From assembly GCF_018691265.1 (NCBI RefSeq), contig NW_024881303.1:7619777-7683776 (forward strand): a DNA stretch of 64,000 nt, written 5' to 3'. Position numbers and translations under genes: made by a program. The notes beneath the pieces were generated by a model. It did no database searches. It worked only from the letters and a program-made list of their open reading frames with translations, and was not told where the DNA came from. Numbering within the stretch: position 1 is the stretch's first letter; each line of letters opens with the position of its first letter. Shown here piece after piece: positions 25,501-60,705 of the stretch. The stretch is from Tyto alba (lineage: Eukaryota > Chordata > Aves > Strigiformes > Tytonidae).

Positions 25501-28500
25501 ATTGCAGGGTTTTATTTGCACAAGCATTTAAATGCCATTTTGATTATAACATTTAGTGTCAATATTCAAGCCTACATTTTCTTCCCATAAAACTAGTTTC
25601 CCCAGTTCAGACAAGTGGGTTTTTCCTCCTGCCAGCTGGATGAGAAACTCTGGAACTATGCTGACACAACTCTTATGCAGAATCCTTCCTGATGTCACTT
25701 GGTTCTTACCTTTGTCTGGAAAACAAATCTTTAGCTGAAAGTTTTTTGACTGAGTTCCTCTAGAAGCAATCTAAGAAGCCTCAATACAAGGCTGGGTCAT
25801 TCAAGTAGTCAAAATTTGTTTTTTTCCTGTCTAGCTCTGTTTGCAACTTCTTTGTCACTTGTTCAGGAGCTTCTTTTAGTAAGAACATCCTTTTGTCTGG
25901 CTTTAGGGATGACCCTTGCCACTTGATCTGCTACTTTAACGTATTCCTTCCCCTCTTCTTGTAGTGGAGCGTAGACTAATTGCAGCAGAGATGGGCCTCT
26001 GTGGCGTGACTGGTCTTTGCCACGAGTGTGTATAAACTGCAGGAGACTGGAAACTGCTCAGGACAGTGAGAGCCTCTAGAGTAAAGCCTGGACCACGTTT
26101 TATGGGTCATCTGTTAATAGTTGTTGAACACTGCTCTGGAGCGTACTAAATGAAGGTATTTTTTCTATGTTGTAGTAAAGAGAAGAATAAGCTCTATTCC
26201 AGACTTGGTGCTTGCTTTATAAAGGAAAGGGGAGGAAGGTGCCAAAAAGTCCATTGTCTGTGCCCAGAATAGTTGCCGACAGGTAACATTACACACGAGG
26301 CCGAGGTGTAGCAAAGCTCACAGTCCGCGGAGTCCTGCTCCCTGCCAGGGGCAGGTCCCGGCCTTTGCCAGAAAACCTCTGGGGGGGCGTTGTGGGGCTC
26401 AGCCAGGCGGCGTGGGAGAGCCCACTCGTGCCCTTGAACTCGTGGTGTAGTCTGGCCCCGAGACCAGTGCTGCGTTCCACCCGGGGTCCTTCCTCCTCTC
26501 CCCTTTAAACCTCTGTAAGGCTTAAAAGTTGACGCGTCCTTTATTTTTCCATTCCCTTGCTCGTGGTAGTTGGCTGCCACCAACGCTGGGCCTAGCTGAT
26601 GGTTATTCTAGCAGCCAGGAGCTGTGGGAGTTCGCTCCCTCTGTCACAGATGCCCGACAGCCTGTCTCCTGCTCCCAGACAGAAGATAGCAGCGGTCCTC
26701 CTGGGGTTCAGCTCTGGACCCTGGGAGGGAGTAGCAGCAACTGGGGAGGGGAGGCTGTACTACTCCGGGCTCACCCGGGCTGGTAAAGAGACACCTCTCC
26801 GATGATCTGCTTTACATTGAGTACATAAAGCCTCAGGTCATTGCCCTCATGAATGCAGAACTGCATGTGTGTATTAATATGTATCATGTACATGCGCTCA
26901 TGCAACTTGTGTGTACGTTTGCTGTTGTTTGCTATTTCATGTGGGAGGGTTAGACACAGAAGTGGCAACTGCACAGAAATATGGAAAAACCCCTGGTTAC
27001 GAGTATAGCTACATATAATTAATCGACTTGCATTTAAAGTGATGCTAAAACAACAATGGCATGGAATCCTCAAGTGAACAAAAGCTGTAAGAGCTAAAAT
27101 CCTTCCCTGCCCTGGGATACTTTAGTCACATGCTGAAAATCAGAGTTAGGTAGTTGACTTGCTGAACACAAAAACGGCGATCGAAGCCGGGTTTCTGCGA
27201 GTGCGGTAGCGCCAAGGAGCCCTAAACTCGGACTGAGAGGCAACGCGCCGTCAGAGGGATCTGTGGTCCCCAGCCGTACGGACGGGCACGTTCACACCCG
27301 TCGTGGGGTGACTGCCCTGTCAGAACGGCCGAGGGCCTTGTCGCGACAGCAGCGTTTAGGGAGGGCTCTGCAGAACAGGAGCAGCTTCCCGGTATTCCTG
27401 GGGAACGCAGCAGGAGGAAGGGATGCCGTGGTGACAGACAGCAGAGGTGGCATCGCGGGCTGGGGGCACGAGGCCGGCGCTTGCGCTCAGAGGAGCGGTG
27501 ACTGGTAGGGAGAGGGCGCGATGTGCCGGCCACGGACAGCCAGGACAAACAGGCTAGAGCTGCTGTGACACCGCTTTAGAGGCCAGTGGAGAAATGCTCA
27601 GGCTGGAGCGGCGGGCCGGGGAGGTGATCTGTGCAACAGCTTTCCAGATAGTGCAAGGGAGTCATAATGATTTTTCTCCCCTGGTTTGATAAAAGCAATC
27701 CAGCAGTAACCAAGCTGTGAAGGCTTGCTCGCAAGAACGGGCTGTGTAGCCAAGGGAAAGGCCGTAACATGGAGCAAAACAAATCCACGAGCCTCGGCGG
27801 TTGTTTGGGTGAGGCCCAAGACATCAGGTTGCAGGCCCCGGGGAGGCAGCCGCGGCAGCAGAGCCAGGGAGGGCGAGGGCCGTCTGGTGACAGCGCAGCT
27901 AGGCGTGAGCGCCCAGCCGGGACTGAAGGAAAAATCTCAGAAACCAAGGGGGTGATCCAAGTTCTCTGTCCAAATAAACTATTTGTGGTCGACGTTGCCC
28001 AACAATAGTTTGGATGGGTAAGAAAAGGAAATCAAAGGCAGAGGGTTTTGGAATCCCTGCAGAATACAGGCAGCCAGAGGGATCATCCAGGGCCAGAGCA
28101 GCAGGCGGGGAGGCAGGGGCAGAGCTGGGAGCCAGTGGGGGCACAAAAGCCCCAGGAGGATGCGGTTTCAAGACGAGAGGACTGTTCAGCCAGGTACTGG
28201 TTCCAGGCTAGAGCTTCAATACAAGCGTGTGCTGAATCTACAACTGCGCAAATGGCACTAGTCTTTCCTGCTTTAATGGTGGGCAGGCACTAAATTAGGA
28301 GTCAGCTAATCCCTAACTAAATCTCAGTGTTAAAAAGTGTTTATTACTCAGAAGCCTAGGAACAAGTATCTATGGTTACTTGAGCCTTTTTGTATCTCGG
28401 GTTAAGTTTCTGAAAGGTTGTCTTGCTTACACAAGAGCTGTTTGTGCATCTGCTAACAGTAATCCAATATTCTTAAACACTAAAACCATTTTTCAGAGAG

Positions 28501-28686
28501 AACCCAATGCAAGGGTTATACAACTCATCTCGCTAGACCTGACAAAATGAGAGATCTGTTTCTGCCACAAACTGCACATTACCCAAATGAGACCGCACAA
28601 AACTACCCCAGTCTGTGTTACTGAATTATCACAGGGCATGAAACAACAGACAAAAGTACCAAAACATCTGAAAAGTACTAACACAT
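25501..28686. other. Intergenic gap between convergent MNAT1 and TRMT5
   Basis: About 3.2 kb between the two 3' ends. It includes a moderately GC-rich zone (about 26290-26780) and a dense CpG patch (about 27170-27545, weaker to about 27940). Reading frames here are short, overlapping on both strands, and typical of GC-rich non-coding DNA. Confidence 0.7.
27170..27545. promoter_or_regulatory. Orphan CpG-island-like patch
   Basis: By eye there are roughly 35 CpG dinucleotides in about 375 bp, far above the surrounding sequence. No gene start is evident at it. It could be an unannotated promoter, an enhancer, or a GC-rich remnant. Confidence 0.5.
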
Positions 28687-28721
28687 TTATTACAAAAAAG
28701 CGGTTTATTTTTTTGTAATAA
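28687..28721 (-). terminator. TRMT5: TRMT5 poly(A) signals inside a perfect hairpin
   Basis: Arms 28687-28699 and 28709-28721 are perfect 13-base complements around a 9-base loop (GCGGTTTAT on the plus strand). One AATAAA lies mostly in an arm (28691-28686) and another lies in the loop and its edge (28709-28704). The hairpin could hide one signal and expose the other. Confidence 0.55.
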
Positions 28722-28931
28722 GAACATTTTCAATCTGTTTATTGATCCCACAATTAAAAAAAGGTAAATGCAGGAAGTAAGGCTCAGAAAGGAAAGCTGC
28801 AACAGGCTTTATGCATCTTGGCACTTGGGATGGACAACACACGAATGCTTCAAATAATTCAAGGGATAAACCAAAGGTAACCTAAGTATACCTTACACAA
28901 ACTACTAAGGTAGTTACCGCAACTCTGGTCT
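28687..28931 (-). other. TRMT5: TRMT5 3' UTR (probable)
   Basis: A short 3' UTR of about 245 bases runs leftwards from the TRMT5 stop to overlapping AATAAA signals on the minus strand at 28709-28704 and 28691-28686. GT-rich sequence follows (minus strand, about 28685-28645). Confidence 0.6.
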
Positions 28932-28999
28932 TCAACTTTTCTTCAACTTTTCTTCAGAATAATCTTTGGTGCTACACAGACGTTTAGAGGCTGGTATTG
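28932..28999 (-). CDS. TRMT5: TRMT5 coding exon 5 (C-terminal tail)
   Basis: After the acceptor CTAACCTTCCAG the exon reads [22 protein letters not shown] and a TGA at 28934-28932. It aligns with the human tail PPLKRQRT..FSDEK. Two exact copies of an 11-bp unit (28955-28945 and 28944-28934) lie at the end and shift the frame so that the TGA is read. The last four residues are therefore not homologous to other TRMT5 tails. Confidence 0.88.
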
Positions 29000-31900
29000 C
29001 TGGAAGGTTAGAAAAAGCAAGTTATTTAAGGTACAGTAAACAGATTGAACTAAACCACAAGCCATGTAACACTTAAGGGATTTAACAGGAAAAGATGAGA
29101 GTTAAAATCAGGATTAACAGTCACAAATGAAAACTGTTAGAACAATAATTGGAGGTCTTTACTAAATGCTGAAAAGGACTTTTAAAAAACCTATACTGAG
29201 CTACATTTTGACCTAAATGTGCTACCCAGCAACAGCGTAAAAATATGTTTCATGGCATTAAAGCTTTATCAAAACCTCCCTTCCCCCAGTTCAGGTAACT
29301 GCAGACTGGAATTCTCCCCCCTCTCCCCCCTTGTCATGTAGTGCAAAGCCCAAGATCACTGAAACCAACCTGCTTCTACAAGTACTTCAGGAAACAGATG
29401 ATCAATTATATTTAAAAAAAAAAAAAAAAAATCAACTTCAACATTAAAGATCTGTAAGGATACCTATTTCTCCATTAAATTGTACAGAACCTGATTCTGC
29501 TGCTGTAGTGACACCAGACCTAAACTGCGTCTGTGCAAGCGTAAGGGCGAAGGTCAGAGCTGGGACCAGGCCCTTGGAAGTACGCCAGCCTACCTCGGGT
29601 GAAAATGACGCTCCAGTTTTCAAGTATTTATCTAACAGAAATGTGTGCTGGGCCTTGACGCCCCATCCTCCCCCGGCACGCGATCTAAAGCATAAGGGTC
29701 TGGTTTATGGCCTGCAGGATGATCCTCTCCAGTCCCCCGTTTTTCCCGCGGAGGCTCACGCTGGGATCAGAGGAGCGGGCAGGGCGCAGGAAGCCCGGCA
29801 GCTGCTGCGCACGTGCAGGCGCTCGCTCCCGCTCGTCCGCAGCGCAGCACCGCTGCCACGTCGCGCTGGCAGCGCCGGGCCGGCCCGGGGCAGCGAAAGG
29901 TGCAGCCCGAAATCTGAGTGGCGCGCAGGAGGCGCGTTCCTTACCTCCGTCCGGGCAGGGCCTCTTGTACAGCACGTCTGCTGGAACCTGGAAACTAATG
30001 CACAGCATCTCCTTGTTCGGCGCAACGTTTCTAACCAGGTACGTGGAGCAGCGGCCAGCCAAGGAGGTTCCCAGTGAAGCTTCAGCTCGTTCCTGAACAT
30101 CTTTGGCGGGGTCGTCGTGTTTGGAGAAACTGTAGCAGTGCACCGTGGGGAGGCCGGCAGTGCTGCCTGGCTCTCCGGCTAAGAGATGCCTGAAAACGTC
30201 TAGAAATTCAATAGCCAAAGCTGGTAAATTCATGACAATATGAAAAGAGGGTTTCTGTTCTTCTTTCAGAAGTGGGAGCTCTTTACTTAGTTCTTCTCTT
30301 ACTGGCCCCAGGAGGAAATCCCTGCCATCCATGTTGAACGCTTTTATTTTGGTGTCTACTTTGTTTAGTTTGCAGTTGTGCAGGAGCCAGCTGTAGGAGT
30401 CAGGGTTGAGATCGTTCGCAAATACGCGGCACTTTTTCTTTGCTGCTGGAATAGCAAAAGGTCCAATCCCAGCAAAGACATCGAAAAGGACATCACTGGG
30501 CTTTAGAAGCTCAACGATACGGCCATGTTCTGTGGAAAGACGTGGGTTCCAGTAGACTTTAGAAAAGTCCAATTCATATGCAATATTGTTTTCTTTGACC
30601 TGAAAGTCCAAGACATTTTCTTAAGCCTCTGCGCTCAAATTCCAGGGATGTTTAAGCATTATCAGTAATTAAGACAGCTAAAAAACAAGGTGCTCTGTCA
30701 AAAGGTAATGCATACACTGACATTTGTCCCATTAGTAATACACATGAATCTTGTATAAACAGATCTACTCATCAGAAATAGCCATAAGGAATGTTCCAAC
30801 TGTCAATCCAGATGGCTGGCTTATGCATGTCTCAATCTCCAGGTGGAAATAACGCAGCAACTTAAAATGACCATAAAAAAAAGTAATCTGAGGCTTTTCA
30901 AGAGCTCTGTGGCTGGCTGACAACTGCTTTATTGAAAGCAGACCTTGGGAAGATGCCTCAAGCCCCTCTTAGCAGAGTCCACATAGTAAATAAGTGTCTG
31001 AGAATGATACAGCACACGAATGGCAACAGTCAGCCAAATTCAGAGCCACTGGGAGCCAATTCTGCAGTTTGAAAAAAAATACTGTATTTTCTCTCTGAAG
31101 GTGACAGAGTCTGGAAACTGATCCAAACCTAAACCTTGGGATGACCACTATCTTAAGAACAGACCTAAAAAGAAACAGTATTTATTCAGACAAGAATGGG
31201 ATGCAAGGTAATACTTTGCACCTTGAATTGTGGGACTCTGAAGTAAAGCAACTTTGGATCCAAATCACTGCATCATTTGCTTTGCCAGCAAGAAACACAG
31301 TGAAGCGTATCCGCGCTGCTCAGTGTGCAGCTCAGCGGTATGCTAGATGTATGCTCAATGAGCTAATGCCATCTGCATAATACTTGATTGTCACTTCTGC
31401 CTTCACAATTCAAATGCCTTCTCTGTGCATGTACAGGATGTTATACCAAGCTATTCAACTTTTTTATTTGGTAATCTGAAGTTTTCTCTTCTAAAAGTAT
31501 AAAACTGCTAACAGCTAGGAAAAATATTTTTTGGTCAAATCAGTGGCCAAGTTTCCAGCTGAAGACAAGAAACCCTATATGAATAATACTTGGCAGTTGC
31601 ATAGTGCTTTATACCTGAAAAATGTCAAAACAGAGGAGAGATGAGGTTTGTCTTGCTGCTGACAAAAAAGGAAAAAGGCATAAGCAAAATCTTCCCTAAG
31701 TTGCAAAGCCAGTGAGATTTTAAGACCCAGTCTTATGTTCTATACCAGCCACTGTACAAGGCTTGGTGAAATTAAGAACCAGCATTTTCTTAGATCAAAT
31801 CCACTAAATATTCTGGCTTTAGAGTGAGGACAACCCCCCCCCCAAGTTTGTAATTAGTATCTCTCTAAGAAACCTTTACTTCATCTGCTTTTACGTATCA

Positions 31901-34900
31901 TTAAAATCTAGGCTGTGAACTTGAAAGAATACTTGTGTTCATGATCCCTTTGGATGTCAGTTTGCTCTTGGCAGACCAGGACAAATGAACGTAGAAATAA
32001 CTGCCAACTCTCACACTCTAAAAGGAGGGTCAGGAAAGGGCACTGTGCAAAGCAGTGGTCTTAACAGCATCGCTTCAGCACATCTCTCCAGTAGATGCCT
32101 TTGGGTTTTAGCATATTAAATTTAAAATAACAGGAGAAAAAAACCCTGTACCTTGGTTACTAGGTTGCTCTCTCCGGCGAGCACTTCCATTTGAAAATTC
32201 CTGTATGTGCTGTCAATAATATTGGTTTTATTCACTGCACAGGTGATTCCTGGATTCTTGTCAATTATAACCTGGCCTGAAAGAGAGGGCGAAAGATATT
32301 CCGGTTAAGGAACTACAACTTTTTAATGTTCTACAAGAGATACAAACACTGCTGTTTACAGTTAAAGTAACAAAAGTAAGATTGTAGAACAACCTTCCTC
32401 TAATGATTCAGGGTTGCAGATGTGACATCTTCCTAAGGCACATACTTTACCCTGACCCAATGCTCAGTGAGGTGAGACCACAGTTACTGTGAGAGATCTG
32501 GGCTTGTGTGCACAGCTACAGCATCAACACACAGCTGTTTAAAGTCAAAATATAGAGCAATGAAAAGCGCTCAAAAGTCTTCCTTGCACAAGTAATAATT
32601 TACCAGTAGAATAATTGCTTAAAAATCTTTTTAGTGATATAAAAAATATATTAATTACTTTTTTGAGTTGTTTTACCTACCAATCAAATGTCTGTATGGT
32701 AGCTGATGATCTCTAAGATTCATATGAGCTATGTGACCAACACGGCTAAATCCAGAGGTGACTTCCTGACCTTCAGGCAGGACTGCTCGGAGGATCTCCT
32801 CTGACTTGAAATTCTCATAGGTCAGCTCCAAGTTATACTTGGACACCTCAGGACGAACACTAAGCTGTTTCAATACTTCTTGCTCCGATTCTCCCAATGA
32901 GAATTCCGGTATTTTATGAGGATCCAGAATAACAAGTCTACTGTCCTCATCTTCTGGATCCTCAACCACTCGCTTTAGACCAGGACGCTGCAGTACCACG
33001 TGTTTGAGGGACTTCAGCAAAGTATTTATAATTTCTTTCTTGACTCTAAGAACAGGAACAACAACTGTCCTTTTAAACACTTCTCTGTTGAGTTGTGTCA
33101 TCCCACGCACTTCAGGATGCGGCAAATACAGTTCTAGATTAGCTTTATCCTCCACAGTTTCAGGCATTGTAAAAAAGCTGTTTTTTTTAACTGCTACAAA
33201 CAGCCCAGGTGTTCTGCCAGAATATTGCACCAATAGCATCCAAACTGCTGGAAATGATGTATTTGATGCAGCTGTCCTAAAACGGTTAGTTTTCAGTAGT
33301 CTGGCAGAGTATCCAAATCTCCATAAAGTCCTAGAAGAGAAATTATTCATTTTATAGACATTATGCAATCATTCCATTAAAAAGGTTGCAAATCACATGG
33401 ATTTGATGTTCTCTTAAGCTAGAATTTCCATCTGTACCAAACAATCCACAATAGTTTAGTAAAGCTCTCTATTATGAATTATTTAGGACAAATTTCTGTC
33501 CTTTTGCAAATGTATTTTCAGACTTTAACTTTAGGCAGTGAGATAATCCCCTCCTGCCAAAAATCAATGACCTCTCTTTGTTCTAATAAATGTGATATTA
33601 AACGCAGTAAGCCAAATGGAAAACTTTCTACTGTCCTGATGCTCCTGTGGGATCCCTTCTGTCTCTGATAAAATTCATTAGTGAGCAGTAGTTGCTAGAA
33701 AACAGTTATTAGCAGTTGTGGTCATAATCACTCTTCAGCAATTTCTGCCTTCTGTACCCCAGTGGTAAGGGGTTACACGCTCCATGGCGTCTGCTTCACG
33801 AGCTACATGCCAGAAAGACCATGAGTTAAATGCAGAATTCCCCTAAAGATACAGGGAAGCATTAGTAATGCCTATTCAAGTGACTGAACCCCTCTCCATA
33901 GTTCATTCACAGGATGGGGACTTGAAAAGCAGCTTTACGCTTCTTGAAATAGTTGCCTCCACTAGAGTCAGTCGAAAGGGGCCCAGCTTTTCTGACTCTG
34001 CATCAGGTGCTCCTAGGCAGGAACCAATGATTTAGGCAGTGTGTGAGGCTGACATTTCTCCCGACTTCTTGGGAAGTTTGTTTTAAGGTTGGGGGTTGAT
34101 AGGAGAGATGCAAACCAGCTCTGGAAGGAAACCATTTCTCATGCCTGCCTCTGACACCTACACACCACCGCACAGGGCTGCTGCCCTCCTGGTCTCCTTC
34201 AAAAAAGGAACTGTGCCTGACCCTTAGCAGGGCTGGCCCTGCTCCCATCCTCCCTCCCACCCAGATCCCAGCTCCTCGCTGGGACTCCCTACATCTCCAA
34301 GCCAGCTCATTTCCCTAAACCAAGTTTTTGGCAAAGCACACCTCCTTTCCCTGTTGACTCAAAAATAAACATTTACATTCTTCACATCTGCTACAGCGGA
34401 GAAAGACTTCATCCAGCGCCTGAGCATCCCAGTGTTTTTCTGAGGCATTCCCCTTCTCCCTGGCTGGAAGCTGCTGGCCTGGCGCGCGTGGGCTCCTCGC
34501 TGTGCAAGATAAAAGCCCCCCCGCTGGGTCTGGTTGGAGGTCCCTGCAGCCGAGCGGTCGCAAGAAGAACAACATCTTCCCAGCACTGCCTGTGGGGAGC
34601 TCCCCCGTCACCGAGGGCCCGCCGAGATCCCCGTTTGCCCCCCTCTTCCCTCAGAGGGAGGAGGTGAACCGGGGCCGGGCGGCCCGAGCTCCCCCAGGGG
34701 CGGGGAGGCGCCGGGCAGGCCTCATCCAGGGGAAAGGACCCTCGCCAGGGCCGGGGGCCGCTCTGTCGGGGGTCACCGCCCCTCCCCGAGGGGAGCCCCG
34801 CGGGCAGCCGCCGCCGCGGGGTCCGGGGAGGCCGCGGGTCCCCCCTCAGGTCGCAGGCCGCAGACGGGGGGGGGGGGGGGGAAGCGCCGCACCGTTGCCA

Positions 34901-34941
34901 TGGTTACCGCCCCCCCTCCCCGCCCGCCGCCCTCACCTCAT
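28932..34941 (-). CDS. TRMT5: TRMT5, tRNA (guanine-37-N1)-methyltransferase, complete five-exon gene
   Basis: TRMT5 uses S-adenosylmethionine to methylate N1 of G37, next to the anticodon, which prevents frameshifting; the animal enzyme serves mitochondrial and, in part, nuclear/cytosolic tRNA. The join is 34941-34937, 33330-32681, 32276-32152, 30599-29945, 28999-28932 (5+650+125+655+68 = 1503 bases, 500 codons plus stop), in phase at every GT-AG junction. Human TRMT5 is 509 residues as I recall. The N-terminus ([15 protein letters not shown]) is arginine-rich and lacks acidic residues, as in a mitochondrial presequence. The Rossmann methyltransferase domain is largely in exon 4: [10 protein letters not shown] near residues 276-285, SAM motif [10 protein letters not shown] near 300-308, ANDLNP near 321-326 and the NLPA motif near 384-387. 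The short tail is altered by an 11-bp tandem repeat. The gene is head-to-head with SLC38A6 and tail-to-tail with MNAT1. Confidence 0.96.
29414..29431. repeat. A18 homopolymer tract in TRMT5 intron 4
   Basis: Eighteen A on the plus strand, which is an 18-T tract in the TRMT5 pre-mRNA, about 415 bases before the exon 5 acceptor. Confidence 0.85.
29945..30599 (-). CDS. TRMT5: TRMT5 coding exon 4 (catalytic domain)
   Basis: The exon opens at [20 protein letters not shown] after the acceptor TTTCAG and ends at CPDG before a strong donor GTAAGG. It carries most of the methyltransferase fold: SAM-binding motif I, the acidic loop ANDLNPDS, the NLPA motif and the conserved [16 protein letters not shown] strand near the C-terminus. 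The open frame runs on past the donor for about 86 codons of GC-rich, low-complexity peptide; that extension is intronic. The 3' third is GC-rich with many CpGs, unlike exon 2. Confidence 0.95.
32152..32276 (-). CDS. TRMT5: TRMT5 coding exon 3
   Basis: The 125-base exon lies between the acceptor CTTTCAG and a GTACAG donor. It encodes [16 protein letters not shown], then a segment ending in [15 protein letters not shown], matching the central linker of TRMT5. It starts in phase 1 and ends in phase 0. It carries no ATG-initiated frame of note and is recognised from homology and splice phase. Confidence 0.93.
32681..33330 (-). CDS. TRMT5: TRMT5 coding exon 2
   Basis: The exon opens after the acceptor TTTCTCTTCTAG (G at 33331) and ends at GATTG before the donor GTAGGT. 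It encodes residues 2 (split) to 219 (split): the presequence, then the N-terminal D1/D2-type part of Trm5, including the well-conserved [30 protein letters not shown] and [10 protein letters not shown] second GT three bases past the chosen donor's end (GTAAAA) was rejected because it would break the phase with exon 3. Confidence 0.95.
34866..34881. repeat. G16 homopolymer run in the promoter island
   Basis: Sixteen consecutive G on the plus strand in TRMT5 intron 1, next to the X-box-like site. Such a run can form a G-quadruplex and is prone to length change and sequencing error. Confidence 0.8.
34894..34907 (-). promoter_or_regulatory. RFX X-box-like site
   Basis: The minus strand reads GTAACCATGGCAAC, which fits the X-box consensus GTNRCC-N(0-3)-RGYAAC bound by RFX factors, including those driving cilia genes. 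It lies 30 bp inside TRMT5 intron 1, within the promoter CpG island. Motif match only. Confidence 0.45.
34937..34941 (-). CDS. TRMT5: TRMT5 coding exon 1 (five coding bases)
   Basis: Only ATGAG is coding here: the start codon plus two bases of an Arg codon, followed by the donor GTGAGG. Joined to exon 2 it gives [10 protein letters not shown], which aligns with the conserved LWR..GFS start of human TRMT5. I chose this over methionines inside the exon 2 reading frame because those lie upstream of the exon 2 acceptor, in the intron. The 5' UTR extends rightwards into the CpG island; the transcription start is not visible. Confidence 0.85.
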
Positions 34942-35146
34942 GCCGAGCCCCTCACGCGCGGCCCTCGCACGTCACCGCCGCCAGCGTGACGCCGCAACCG
35001 CCGCGCCGTTCCGTGTGGGCGCGCCGAGGGGGCGGGAGGGCGGGGGCTGGAGCGGAGGCCACGCCCCCTCACCGCCCGAGGCTCCGCCCCCCCCCTCCCG
35101 GCGGCGGCGCTGCCCTCAGAGCCGGGGCGGCGGGGCGCGGGCTGCC

Positions 35147-60705
<25,559 letters not shown>

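Noticed and set aside
29685..29944. Read-through of TRMT5 exon 4 past its donor (about 86 residues)
   Set aside because: A strong GTAAGG donor at 29944 and a matching exon 5 give the homologous tail; the extension is low-complexity intronic sequence.
29508..30077. 189-codon plus-strand frame
   Set aside because: Antisense to the GC-rich TRMT5 exon 4 and its intron; no recognisable protein.
33331..33368. Upstream in-frame methionines before TRMT5 exon 2
   Set aside because: They lie upstream of a good acceptor (TTTCTCTTCTAG), and the five-base exon 1 gives a better conserved N-terminus.
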